From Cytidiella melzeri (taxonomy: Eukaryota > Basidiomycota > Agaricomycetes > Polyporales > Irpicaceae): a stretch of 64,000 nucleotides of DNA. The translations under genes and the position numbers were made by a program. Location of the stretch: NCBI GenBank assembly GCA_022592445.1, contig JABYQR010000045.1, forward strand, positions 62,001 to 126,000, given 5' to 3'. Position 1 is the first letter of the stretch; each line of letters begins with the position of its first letter. Positions 53,891-64,000 of the stretch are shown here, one piece after another. The notes under the pieces are model-generated. The model was not told where the DNA came from, searched no databases, and was given only the letters and a program-made list of their open reading frames with translations.

Positions 53891-56800
53891 GAATTAGCGC
53901 CGTTTGTCGTCACAGACTCACATTTAACCATGACGAACGTTCAGCACTTGGAACGATTGCAATTGCACTCTTCACCATCCAGTCTGTTCGAAATTGATAC
54001 ACTTGGTAAGCGGGCTCAGTGGCACTAGACTACTAAAGCCACTCACGAACATGCTTTGCACGCGGTTGGCGTTTCATCGACCCAGTCACCAGGTGGAAAC
54101 TCCTTGTACGGATATCAACAACACACTTGAATATTGAAAGCAAATCAAACAACGTGAAGCGCATGCTCAATTACTTACAGACAACTGTATGACGTGAAGC
54201 AAAACCAGCGCTGAATGCCTCAATGTAAATTGCATTGGCATAGCCCCACGCTGGGAGGGTCCTCAACTCCTGGAACCACATGCGTCTGAAATGCGCTGCA
54301 ATCTGCAACACATAGCCGAGGTGAACATTTCCTTGTTGAAAGATCAAACGCACATGTCTCACCGATTATATCCGGATTCTAGCCCCCGCATTCCCCACAG
54401 TCATATCAGCTCAGTGCACCGCCAGGGGTCAGTCACCTAAGCAGGTGCGTCCCATGTTACCTCGCTATCGGTTCGCATTTGCTATGTGAAGTCCTGGCCC
54501 GCTATAGCTATACACGCCGCATCTTCTTGTCAACAGTGATACCCGGCTCTGCTTGCGTGCGCGGGATCTATGAAGCGGCGCCAAAGACGAGGTGGACTGG
54601 AAAATCAAGCCAGATAGACCGAGCGAGGCTGTATGCGTCGCACTTGGCTGCCAGGAACTGTGAGAGAGGGCTCCTCAAACGTCGCTGAAGCTGGAGCTAG
54701 GAGTACTCAGGGCAAAGGCTCATGGGTGAAGAGGAGAAGGATCGGACGTCGTGCGACCACGTACCCACGGATGGGTCCATCATCGTTCCACACGTATCAA
54801 CCGTGACCCTTATCATCACCGGCTGCGTTTCCAAGAGAAGTTCCCTCGGCGTGCGGCGTACTGTATTTGGTAACGTCGAGGCTTTGGCGGTCATATGTCG
54901 GTGAATTCGCGTACCAATGCTCTCCAACAAGGCGGCCGTAGTGGACAGTTCGCTGGGGAGTCAAGATGCAGTGTAAGCACAGCATATATTGATTCAATAG
55001 CGCGGGAGATGAGCTCACCATTTCCTTCAGGGTTCTCGGAGTCGTGCATACACACAAATCACAAAGTGGACGACTAGGAGGACGTCTTCAGAGTCGAGTC
55101 AGAACGATGATAGACAAACACAACTCGGAAGGCTTATCACTCACTAGATCGCAGGACTATAAGAAGAAACGGCCACTGGTCTGAAACACGTCCAAAGGCA
55201 GTTACGCGAGATGACCTGCCCTAAACAAGCGTGCGTGTATCCCAAATAGGCAGGTGAATGAGTCCGCGGCTCCCTTTGTGGCTCAACGTTTCATTACCGC
55301 GGTAATGAAACTCATCGCCACGTCTGCGACTCTGCCCATTCACAAGATCAAAGGGACTTACTAGAGCAGTAGTATAGTAGCATACTAGCCCCGCAGTCGC
55401 GATTGTGAGTGTTTGTCGGTTTTTATCAGGTCCACGTCAGATGAAACTGAGCTATCCTCTTGCTGCAGACGTCGATGGGGCCGCTTCGCAGTTTTGGCTT
55501 TCTCCTCCACCCCATATTTCTTGTATCCAATAACCAGGGTACTCGCCGACAATCTGCATGTTACGCCGCACGCAGCTCAACCTTCGGGGAATTTTCGGTT
55601 TCCGTCGCACTGACGTCGCGGCTCCTTGCTCGTACAACCATTCTACCATGTTCAAATACCACGTATAAATCACGACACCTTTTTTCGTCAGGCGAGAAGC
55701 GTAGCGCAAACGCTTATGCAGCTTCGAGGCCGCTCGTACCGTGCATGATGCAGTGATTGAGGCGCACTGATCTACCGAGTTTCCTCCCTCTGTTCTCATC
55801 TGAACTTCGGCTGAAATCTGTTTTGTTTCAGGTATTTTCCTTTGTTTAGGTCTAGTTCTCCATGTCCATCTTGAGACTTTGGGCTCAAGGAGAAACGTCT
55901 TTTGTCAGGGTAGACCTAATGCGCGGCGTACCGGAGATTTACCAGATATCCACCTGCCTTCGGCGTTGTCCCTGCCGTACCTTCTGGGGTTACAGCGTAG
56001 CGAGGAACCCAGCTACCCTCCATGCTTTGCAGTAAGATTGAATTCGATAAGTTTCGTCACTTTGACCTTCCCGTGTTCCTTTGGCAGCTCAGTTGTCCGT
56101 CACAAGAAGATTCACGTACCTGAGCATGTACTCCCCGAGGAGTCGATGGCACCCTTTGTCGTCTACCTTTTCGGGCTGTCCTCATGCGCGCAGTTATTTC
56201 TGATGCAGAGAAGGATCACGTTTTTTGTGAGGTGTGTGTACATGGACATGCTACTCCTACTCTCAGCTGAGGTAGCTAATATCCTGGATGGATCCGGACT
56301 TCCATCCGGAGTCATCAGACGTTCCGATCCGTGAGCTTTCATCTCTGCATCGTCTTTCGTTACTCATGGCCCATCGCACCGATAGACGACACGATGACTC
56401 GCTGTGTTCGAGCCGTTGGAATCCGATTCCGGACCGTTCAACTACCATCACCACCCCCAAGCTCAGCACTCATCGACTAGGCTCAAGTAAGGAAAAACGC
56501 GGCACCAGAAAGGGCATACCGCATCTCTTTTTCTCTCCGAGAATAGGACGACAACATCCTCGTGAGCTCCTGCCAAGGTGCGCCTCTCCTGCAGTGGCGT
56601 GCAGGGTTGCGCTTCCACCTAGACCACATCACAAGCGAAGTCCCCCGTCGAGCCTCAGCCCACATGGTACGCGTGGTCTCCAAATGCATTCTGTGATAAC
56701 CACTCACGGACTCATTACCGAACATCGCTACACACTTGGGGGAGGCCAGACGGACTTGACCAATTTGCCCACGAGGGTGCAATAGCGCGTTCTCTTCTTC

Positions 56801-57698
56801 ACAGGACCCCCTCCCCCCTTCCTTCCTCTGCGACTCTCGAAACACTTCCGTATCTGATTTCTGCTCACGAAACTTTGTCCACAGAAGAGCATCGTTGTTT
56901 TTTCTGATCTCCCCTTCCCGTGTGCTCTGTCTGCTCTTCATGTGACCGAGGCAAGAGAGATGGATGCTTCAAACCGTGTGTACACACACACTGCACGAAG
57001 ACAACCAAACCCCGGCCCAGTACCCAAACCCAAACTTCCCCCCTCGCTCCACCGATCTTCAACAAACCCTCGCAGCCTTTTCTCGCTTGGCCGGCCAGAA
57101 CCAAGTTCCCTTCCTTTCGACGTATCGCTATCCCTTCCCCCCTTCCCGCCTTCCACGGCTTTCCCCCCCCCCCCCCCACCCCCCCAAATCCAGTCATCTC
57201 GCACAAACTTGCCAACTCTCCTGCTTTAGTGAGGTACGCGCAAACCAAAGAAAAAAAAAGTCGCGATTGATACTCGCGCGTTTTGCGCTCTGCTCCGTTT
57301 CCTCCGCCGCACGAATCAGAAATGGAGATCCTCCTCTGAGAGAAGAACTACCCCAAGCTCAAAAACTCTGCCTTCCCCCCCGCGCGCCGGTGTCCATTTT
57401 CACAGCATTGTGGGTGTATATCGAGCACAAAGGGACACGTTGTTTTCATACTTTATTCAGCAATGATGACTATGAATTCACCCACAGTTTGTATGTGTAA
57501 AGAAAATACCACGCTACCAATTGACTGTTTGACTCTGTCGTACCTCAGACGGTAGCACGCTCAAACTTCTTTCCAATCCACAGCTATTTCGTCTTATCGA
57601 AACAAGGCTTCATCTACTTTCGTAGGGTTACATTCCGTTCCGAACTCGCCATATACAGCAGGACTCTCGAACACATGAAGATGAGATGCCGCTCGCCG
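53891..57698. other. 3.8-kb region without a firm gene
   Basis: No reading frame here convinced me. On the minus strand 54362-53930 there are short stretches (WFQELRTLPAWGYANAIYIEAF, FPPGDWVDETPTACKAC) with plausible splice signals that might be a decayed or small gene, but phases do not join. A perfect 24-bp palindrome lies at 55288-55311. A C-rich tract with runs of 13 and 7 C occurs at about 57166-57187, in poly-pyrimidine DNA. Confidence 0.5.
55288..55311. repeat. Perfect 24-bp palindrome centred on CCGCGG
   Basis: The half-site GTTTCATTACCG is followed directly by its own complement, with no spacer. It could be a dimeric regulator binding site or a MITE remnant. No adjacent gene start is evident. 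Confidence 0.9.
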
Positions 57699-59167
57699 CT
57701 ACAGACGCGGCTTGATGACGTGCTGGACAGATCCCGGGTCGAGAACAGACTGTGGGTACGGCAACTGAGTCGTCCGCAAGTGCTCTGCACCCCCGTCAAC
57801 AACGACGACCTGTCCCGTAACGAAACTCGCAGCCTCGCTAAACAAGAACACCGTCGCGTTCCCAATGTCCCTCTTATCCCCGAGACGACCCGCCGGGAGG
57901 AGACGACTCATGCTGCTGTCGTCGTCGCCTTTTGTACCCAAACGGTCCATTCCCTCTGTTCCGCCAATGGGGCCGGGAGCGATCACGTTGGAACGAACGC
58001 CCTGTGTGTATGTGTTATGTGAGTGTGTGTGAGTGTGAATGAAAAATGGGTTGTGAGTGTAGTGTTATCTTTCTGGTGGCAACGAAAAAACGGGTTTTTT
58101 GTTATGGAACTAAAAAATACTTACGTGAGGGCCCTCCTCGACGGCTAGAACGGCGGATGCTTAACGAAAGTGTTTTATCGGAGTCAGTAAAACGATATTT
58201 ATATGCCCGAGACGGGGAGTACTTACTAGCGTCTACAGCTGCCTTGGCCGCAGAGACGTGAACCTGGTATGGAGTGCCTGTGGTTCCATACATCAATCAA
58301 TACGATGCTGAAAGTTGTTCGCGCAAAGAGTGTCTATCTTTTTGCATACCTTTGTAGTGCAGGGTCGCGCTGACGTGGATGTAAGCTCCCTTTGACTTTC
58401 TCACATGAGGAAGCGTAGCTTTGATCGTGTGGTAAGTTCCAAGCTGCAAAGAATATATATATATATATATATGAGACAAAGGGTTCACGATCACGTATTC
58501 TTTTCGAAGCAAACCTGCTACTTACGGTGTCTATTTCAATGACAGTCCTGAACGCGTTCTCAGACAATCCGGAGATGGGTGCGAGGAAGTTTCCGGCAGC
58601 GCCTAAGTAGCAAAAAAAAACAAAAACAGAACAAAAAAAATCCAGTTAGTGGAGGGGCAAACAACGTGTTTGTGAGTGAGTCGGTTTCCTAACTAAACTC
58701 ACCACAAATGACAAAGTCGATTCTACCATATTTTTCAATGGTTTTGGCGACAGCTTCTTGCAGAGCCTTGGGCTGCCTGACATCGCCCTGAACGGGCAAG
58801 CAGTTGCGGCCAGTATCTTTAGAAAGTTCCTCCGCGGACTTGACCAGACGGTCGAGCCTGATGGTACTGTTTGAGAACAAGAACATGCGTGTTTGTTTAA
58901 ACTCACTTTCGACCGACAATGGCAGCATTGGCTCCGTGACGCATCTAGAGAAGAAGGGGCGGGGAATGTTAATGAGCTGCTGCCGTCCTTTTTTTCACAC
59001 GTTGGGGAGGTGGTGGGTAAGATAGTATGCCATACCATAGCCCGTGTCATCTCCTTGCAGATACCAGAACCACCACCGGTACAGAACAAGACTTTTCCGT
59101 CAAACAAACCATGTTTGAACACTGACGTCGAGTCTGCGACGGGTTGTACGTAGGCTTTGGACGACAT
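57699..59167 (-). CDS. Peroxisomal-type 2,4-dienoyl-CoA reductase (SDR)
   Basis: The ATG at 59167 begins MSSKAYVQP; the frame extends 5' only through a TTG. Blocks: GLFDGKVLFCTGGGSGICKEMTRAM (NADPH-binding TGxxxGI), VGRKLDRLVKSAEELS, PVQGDVRQPKALQEAV, YGRIDFVICGAAGNFLAPI, VIEIDTLGTYHTIKATLPHVR, HVSATLHYKGTPYQVHVSAAKAAVDA, VRSNVIAPGPIGGTEGMDRL, RLGDKRDIGNATVFLFSEAASFVTGQVVVVDGG. The Sxx...HVSAAKA pattern replacing the usual YxxxK is that of DECR2/Sps19. The enzyme removes 2,4-double bases of unsaturated fatty acids during peroxisomal beta-oxidation. The C-terminus KPRL is PTS1-like but not a consensus SKL, so peroxisome targeting is uncertain. At least seven exons; an AT microsatellite sits in one intron. 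Confidence 0.92.
58453..58472. repeat. (AT)n microsatellite in an intron of the reductase gene
   Basis: About ten AT units in an intron just after the exon encoding GTYHTIKATLPHVR. Confidence 0.9.
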
Positions 59168-59873
59168 GGTGGACAGCAGACAGACGGTTGAAGTTGAATC
59201 CAAGCTTGGGTACCGTAGCTCTTAGCCACCCTACTAGGCGACGGCGCTGGCACCACGTAGTAGCCGGTTACCGGCGGCGGCTTGTGAACACTGTGATTTG
59301 TGGATTTTCCGAGTCACGGAAGTAGGTCGCGTTTGGGATCTGACACCGCACATCAGGGTCCATTATTATTGAAAAATAGTTGTTAAATATCTTGAATATT
59401 ATTCACCTATTGTGCGAATATCCTTGGTGCCCAATATTGGTGAGATATTCTGTAAGAAAATGTGCGGGACGTCAACAGCTAGCGCTGCGCGCGCGCTATA
59501 TGATTGACATACTTGAATTCGAACGAATGTTAACGTTATGTGTGCAATTTGTTATCATAATCATGTACAGGTACAGAGTGGATATACAAAGTCACCGGGG
59601 AAAAGTTCAAAGTAACGTCTGCATCTCTTCAAACACTGGAACTAGAGCTCGTGCCTGATGCGATTGTGCTTGGGCTCGGCAGACGAGGCTTTTCTTGGCC
59701 AAATACAGAAGTGCTCGTGATGTCACCTCGCAAACCTGATTTCTGTCCGACATCCTTGACTCTCGACCCCCATCTCCTCCCCTCACACTCACTCTCTCTA
59801 TTCCCTGCCACCTCTATGTGGCCCCGAATCTTGAGGTGCTCTAACCGCTGAATATCTTCCACTTGCGCCGCTG
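59168..59873. other. Promoter region and possible start of the mosaic locus
   Basis: 700 bases upstream of the reductase (-). From about 59570 a plus-strand frame reads TGTEWIYKVTGEKFKVTS...ELVPDAIVLGLGRR and stops near 59850. Part of this could be the N-terminal portion of the hydrolase remnant downstream, but I cannot confirm it. Confidence 0.35.
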
Positions 59874-60047
59874 TTGTTCTGGACGCAGCTTGCCTCAGGA
59901 ATATCGTTTGAGAGAAAGATGGGTCTCTCGCTCGTATTTCCAAACGACACCGTGGCTAGAGTAGCGTCTCGGGACAACGCCGGCTACGACTGGCAGACTA
60001 CTTTTCACCTCGTCGCACAGCTCATCGGCGGAGTAGGACTGTCTAAG
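59874..60047 (+). pseudogene. Possible N-terminal hydrolase-like fragment
   Basis: An open stretch encoding [16 protein letters not shown], then [21 protein letters not shown]. By feel it resembles the N-terminal region of fungal HSL-like hydrolases and it is continuous in frame with the mannosidase piece that follows. Weakly supported. Confidence 0.3.
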
Positions 60048-60155
60048 CGGTGCGACACCGCGTGGCTCCCGGACTCATTCGGTCTCACTGGCTCTCTGCC
60101 ACAGCTCATTCGCTTGGCTGGGATGAAGTATTTCTTCACGCAGAAACTATCCTGG
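60048..60155 (+). pseudogene. Alpha-mannosidase (GH38, Ams1-like) fragment 1
   Basis: Encodes [20 protein letters not shown], then [16 protein letters not shown], the conserved GH38 core of vacuolar alpha-mannosidase (the DSFG motif carries an active-site Asp). It ends at a GTATGT donor. In a full-length Ams1 the next exon would begin the NNINxFPH region, which is absent here. Confidence 0.88.
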
Positions 60156-60272
60156 TATGTGGCCTCAGTTTTATCATCCTATTTCACCACTAACTCGGCC
60201 ACTGTGAAGGAATAATATGTATGTAATCGGACATGATCCCTTGTCATTATTGAATACCGCTATTCTGTTTAG

Positions 60273-60943
60273 GCAACTCACGCATCCGTTGGTATCCCCC
60301 GTCTTACAGGGCTCGTTGGGAAACCTGTGCCCGTTGTATATTATTGCAGGGGATGGCGAGGTTCTCCGCGACGAAATCATCTACATGGCTCACAAGGCGG
60401 CGAACCCTAGTGCGTACCCAACTAGACAAGGTAGTATTCGCGAAGCCCGCAGACAGAAAGAAAACGCGGAGAAGTTCACGACGCCGACCAAGGTAGTTGC
60501 AAATGCTGCTGAGCCATGACTTCGTTGATCGAGATCGGCTCTTAGGTCCATTTGCAGGTTTACGATGGGATGTGTCATGTTCTGACAGTGTTCACGTTCA
60601 CTCCAGCTGTTAGTCATTCTCAAGTCTACTCCCGTTTTGATGATTCCTTATTTTGAGTTCTCTGCAGGCAAAGTACGCGTATCGATCTATCGCCGAGTTT
60701 GTCAAGCATGTCACCTCCCATTCAGCTGAACATTTGGAACGCAATCCTTTTCCAGAGTTGCACATTCCGCCTGCTGAGATTGATGATCCAACTCCCGACG
60801 AGGAGAAGCCAGAGTGCAATAATCCACTTGCTGCTATGTTCCTGCAATCAGAACCTAAAAATGGCACGCCATCTCCTAGTACGAGTCGTCGTTCTGATGT
60901 GGCTCTGTACAGGCAAAAGTTTATGCGCTTTCGCAGGTTATAG
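60273..60943 (+). pseudogene. C-terminal fragment of an HSL-like alpha/beta hydrolase
   Basis: After a TTTAG acceptor the frame reads QLTHPLVSPVLQGSLGNLCP, LYIIAGDGEVLRDEIIYMA (catalytic Asp in AGDGE), then across two clean introns VHLQVYDGMCHVLTVFTFTP (catalytic His in CHVL) and AKYAYRSIAEFVKHV, ending in a stop at 60943. These are hallmarks of alpha/beta-hydrolase fold-3 (hormone-sensitive-lipase-like) proteins. The nucleophile GDSAGG part is missing. The splice sites are intact although the gene lacks its front half. Confidence 0.85.
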
Positions 60944-61035
60944 ACTAAACGGCTATTTGCCACCCAGTTCTTCCCGGTTCAGCCATGTAAGTCGTGAATG
61001 AAGTCTATTGCTGTGCTTTCACACAAATTTTGGCA

Positions 61036-61905
61036 GAGGTATGGTGTATGATGACGCTGAGAAGCTCTATGCCGAAGTGCGGAAAGATTGTGAAGATGCT
61101 TTGGAGAAAGCTTTCGAGGCCCTCTTTCCCGAATCTTCTCCACTGACTAGCGCAGCAAACACTCGCACACCAGGAACCATCATGGCTTACAATACGGCTT
61201 TCTTCCCCCGTCGCGATGTCATTCAGGTACCACTGAAGGGCTATGCATCTAGCCTGAAGTCTCAAGCCGTCCAAGCATCCGAAGATGGCTCTATTGGCTA
61301 TGCTCTTCTCGACTGTCTTGAAGGTAGCCATGTCGCTCGTGCATCTGGATTGTTCGCGGATTGCATGCCTGCGTCTGGTGAGTGCTCAGCTTCCGCAATT
61401 GAGGTGCTCGCTAATGGCATTGGCATCAGCTTTCACAAACGGAGCCGACCACTTCGTGCTTAGGAACTCTAGCGTCCAAATGACTATCTCTCGTGGACGT
61501 ATCACCAGTATTCTCGACGTTCAGCTCGGGTATGTCATTTGTCAAACGATACGATGATGACTGCTAATCCTTTCCCACAATTAGCCGAGAGTTGTTGGAG
61601 ACGGGCAAGACTGGTGGATTGGTCATTTTCGAGGATTGGCCTAACTATTGGGATGCCTGGGGTACGGCTATATTATCTCTCCAGTATTATCTCACTGACT
61701 CTCGACTCAGATGTGGAGGTGCACCATCTCGAGAAGATGACTCCCTTGGAGTTCTCAAACATCTCCGTCGTTGCCGGCGGGCCCCTTCGTGCATCGCTCA
61801 GGGCTGTTGTCAAGTATGGAAAGAGTACTATAACTACCACCGTCAGTGTCTTCCTCGCATCAACGTGCTTTTGCTAATACGCCAGCCATAGATCTCTCTG
61901 GATGC
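61036..61905 (+). pseudogene. Alpha-mannosidase (GH38, Ams1-like) fragment 2
   Basis: Encodes GMVYDDAEKLYAEVRKD, SPLTSAANTRTPGTIMAYN, FFPRRDVIQVPL, then across introns FTNGADHFVLRNSSVQMTIS, GRITSILDVQL, RELLETGKTGGLVIFEDWPNYWDAWDVEVHHLE and PLRASLRAVVKYGKSTI. This is the C-terminal beta-sandwich part of Ams1. About 270 residues that should separate it from fragment 1 are missing and are replaced by the hydrolase piece. It ends ISLDAIPGEH-stop, roughly 250 residues short of a normal C-terminus. Confidence 0.88.
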
Positions 61906-61909
61906 CATT

Positions 61910-63760
61910 CCTGGTGAGCACTGACGATGATACTCATACCTGAAGAGAACTAACCGAGAAAGCAACCCTAGCAACTGTCAATTATGTGTCTAGTTCTTGT
62001 TCTCACGTCATGTATATGTATGTACAGCATGCATGCGCAAATAGATCTGATTGTTACACGCGCGATATCGAGAATCCCGAGCGGAATGCATATGGAAGCG
62101 CGAGAACCGCAATATTAATATTAATATATATGGCGGCCACCTATTGTTCCGCTTGAAGAATACATGACTTATAGGCCAATAATATCCGGTCTTTATTTTC
62201 ACATAATCTTTATATATTCTCGTGGATATTTGATGAATATGCGAAGAATATGCAGCCTATTCAGCGCCTATTTCTCAATAATAGGAGAGGCTGATGTGCG
62301 GTGTGAGTTGGTCAGTGGCAGAGAGAAAGCGAACGTATGGCGTCTTTTTTTTTGTTTTGGTATGTCACCAAGTGGTATTTTGTAAAGCCTTCTAATCGTA
62401 CCTCCTGTGTCTGATGTACCGAAAGAAACCTTGACATTGTTCAACATACGGTCTCTACCTCGCACGATCACCATGCCAAGTCGCCAGCAGAAGTAGCCCC
62501 GTCTCCTGCTCACACTACTAGCAAGGACCATGGAAGACTCCGTCAGACTCGTCACTACGTACGAGCACAGCACAGTGTGAACTGCCATGTGAGAGAGCCC
62601 AATTCATCAGAGAGCTGGCAGTCCTCGAAAAAAAAAACAAAAAAAGATGAATCCTTCTAACACCACGTCCAGGGCAACAATCGAACCTCCTCAGGCAACC
62701 CTGGAGAATGTTACAGTCGCACGTCCGTCCCATTGGCCGCACCTCGTCTAAATTTCGACCACTCGTTCTCGCGTTCATGGGAGCACACACCCTTCCTTCT
62801 TTCGTTTTCTTTCAGTAGGGCACAGTGCAAAAAAAAGAAAAGAAAAACACGCTCTCCAAACAGCGCGCAAACTCCCAACTTTCCGCACCTCACAAAATCC
62901 GTTCTCAAGACCCAAGACATATCATTCTGGTCTCCGGAACCGGTTCAAGAAAGAAAAAAAAATTCTGTGGTAAGTATCATCAGAAAGCGAACGGGGCAGC
63001 AGGACCCCCACCCCCTTCCTGAACCTTAAAACACGCTCCAAAGGAACCGTGATATGTCATGCATGTCATCAGTCGTCGATAACGCGCGAAACTACTATTC
63101 CCTGTGGAAGATGTCCACATGTCTAGATGCCCAACTTTCAAAGAGGGGGAGAGAAGAGGAGTTGGAACACACGAAAGAGCCATCCCGCGGTTTTGGATCA
63201 GGTAGCCGACGTAACAGGTAATAATCATCAATGATAGATCCGAGGGGGTGGGGTGGGGACAAGGAATATGTTCAACAATGACAATGACAATGCCTAGGCT
63301 TACGACTTTTTTGCAGCAGTCGAGTCGAGCTACCCCCGCACATCCTGTTCAAAGAGAGGGGGGGAAGGAAAGGATGATGCAGATGATGATGATGAACAAG
63401 GTTTGAAGGTAAGCTAAGCTAAGCTGTACACAAGGAGAGAGGAAACAGTGGAAATCCAGAATGTCCGAAAAGAGTCCTGATCAAAATAGGGGAGAGAGTA
63501 GCAGGGAGAGAGCAGGGAGAGAGAAGAGAGAGAGAACAAAATCAAAGACCTAGATACTGCTAGCGACAACATAACGTAAATTACTTTGATAGGGAGAGAC
63601 GACAAAAGAAACCATTGAGAGCAAAACACATCACAGAAGCATGCGAGTGAGGGAGGGAGTGGAGGGGAGGTAAGGGGAGTGGAGGGAGAGGGAGAGAGGG
63701 TAGAGCGTAAGTAAACTAGTCAGTGACTGGTAAATGTGCCTCAAAAACGGTCGTTAAAAT
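61910..63760. other. Low-complexity intergenic region
   Basis: 1.85 kb with no gene seen. It has AT-rich segments near 62100-62240, several A-tracts near 62630, 62830 and 62955, and a strongly purine-rich block (GGGAGAGAG repeats) at about 63355-63710 that on the minus strand is polypyrimidine; it may be the 3' UTR of the gene entering from the right or a nucleosome-poor spacer. Confidence 0.55.
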
Positions 63761-64000
63761 CTACCTTCGGTTCCAATATTCCATCTGCGAAGGTTGGGTG
63801 CCCGAGCTTGACGGGGGAGGAGGTGAGGCGCTGCTTGCTGAAGCAGGCAGTTGGTACGTCGAGAGGGGCTGCAGATTCGGCTGCTGACTTCTGTCCGTTC
63901 CTGCACGAGCGTACTGAGGAGACCATTGCGACGTCGTGTTGTTGTTGTTGTTGTGGTGGTTGTTGGCGGCGTTAGAGAGATAAGCAGGTGGTGTCGGATG
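63761..64000 (-). CDS. C-terminal end of an Asn/Ser/Pro/Gln-rich protein (partial)
   Basis: Open from the window's right edge to a TAG at 63763-63761, 79 residues. It reads HPTPPAYLSNAANNHH, a run of Asn (CAACAA repeats), then TTSQWSPQYARAG, QQPNLQPLSTYQLP, a PPPPSSS stretch and MEYWNRR-stop. Composition is that of a disordered C-terminal tail of a fungal transcription factor or signalling protein; the domain that would identify it lies outside the window. The gene continues to the right. Confidence 0.6.
   Translation of the reverse strand, partial: HPTPPAYLSNAANNHHNNNNNTTSQWSPQYARAGTDRSQQPNLQPLSTYQLPASASSASPPPPSSSGTQPSQMEYWNRR

Noticed and set aside
56288..57500. Overlapping ORFs of 165-178 residues
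   Set aside because: Arg/Pro/Ser-rich, passing through poly-C and polypyrimidine tracts, with no conserved motif on either strand.
63355..63710. Purine-rich block as a coding or telomeric sequence
   Set aside because: GGGAGAGAG units are irregular and unlike fungal TTAGGG telomeric repeats; no open frame of note.
1..64000. CRISPR array, bacterial operon or prophage
   Set aside because: No regularly spaced identical repeats; genes have introns and eukaryotic families throughout.

Overview
The window is nuclear DNA of a filamentous basidiomycete, most likely an Agaricomycete mushroom-forming fungus. The genes carry many short GT-AG introns of about 50-60 nt, and the family content is typical of that class: a RecQ-like helicase of the type common in Agaricomycetes, a DUF6589 gene, an F-box/LRR-type protein, an N2227 methyltransferase, a Tad1-like LINE and small secreted proteins. 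No bacterial operons, rRNA, tRNA or CRISPR were seen.

Layout. 0.4-17 kb is an ordinary gene block: a four-RRM RNA-binding protein of the Nrd1/Mrn1 type (-), a Drs2-type P4-ATPase lipid flippase (-), an SF1 (Upf1/DNA2-like) helicase (+), an orphan protein (+), an N2227/carnosine-N-methyltransferase-like enzyme (-) and an F-box-like protein (+). 17-35.4 kb is a degraded, repeat-rich island. It holds a decayed MFS allantoate/nicotinate-type permease and a broken TRP1 (phosphoribosylanthranilate isomerase) fragment, then a 3,002-bp Mutator-like element with 622-bp terminal inverted repeats and a perfect 9-bp target duplication. These are followed by an intact RecQ-like helicase, a decayed DUF6589 gene whose first usable intron carries a 1.83-kb LTR-like insertion, about 4.7 kb of diverged repeats including a duplicated scrap of ALG1, a small secreted protein gene and a 732-bp TA-flanked MITE.

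35.4-47.7 kb is again gene-dense: ALG1 mannosyltransferase (-), a multipass membrane protein (+), a 206-residue single-pass protein (-), a flavin monooxygenase with an N-terminal NTF2-like domain (+) and a secreted GH31 alpha-glucosidase (-). At 47.85-53.88 kb a full-length, apparently intact 6,027-bp LINE (both ORFs open, poly-A tail, perfect 13-bp target duplication) sits 210 bp upstream of the GH31 start codon.

53.9-64 kb is sparser. It contains a peroxisomal-type 2,4-dienoyl-CoA reductase (-), a striking mosaic in which pieces of an HSL-like alpha/beta hydrolase alternate with pieces of an Ams1-type GH38 alpha-mannosidase (+), low-complexity DNA, and the C-terminal exon of an Asn/Pro/Ser/Gln-rich protein running off the window (-).

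The housekeeping genes are individually regulated and do not form a pathway cluster. The most unusual biology is the island of mobile DNA and gene fragments: three different insertion types with readable target duplications, plus truncated or shuffled copies of TRP1, ALG1, a hydrolase and a mannosidase. All domain calls are by reading the sequence; no database search was run.
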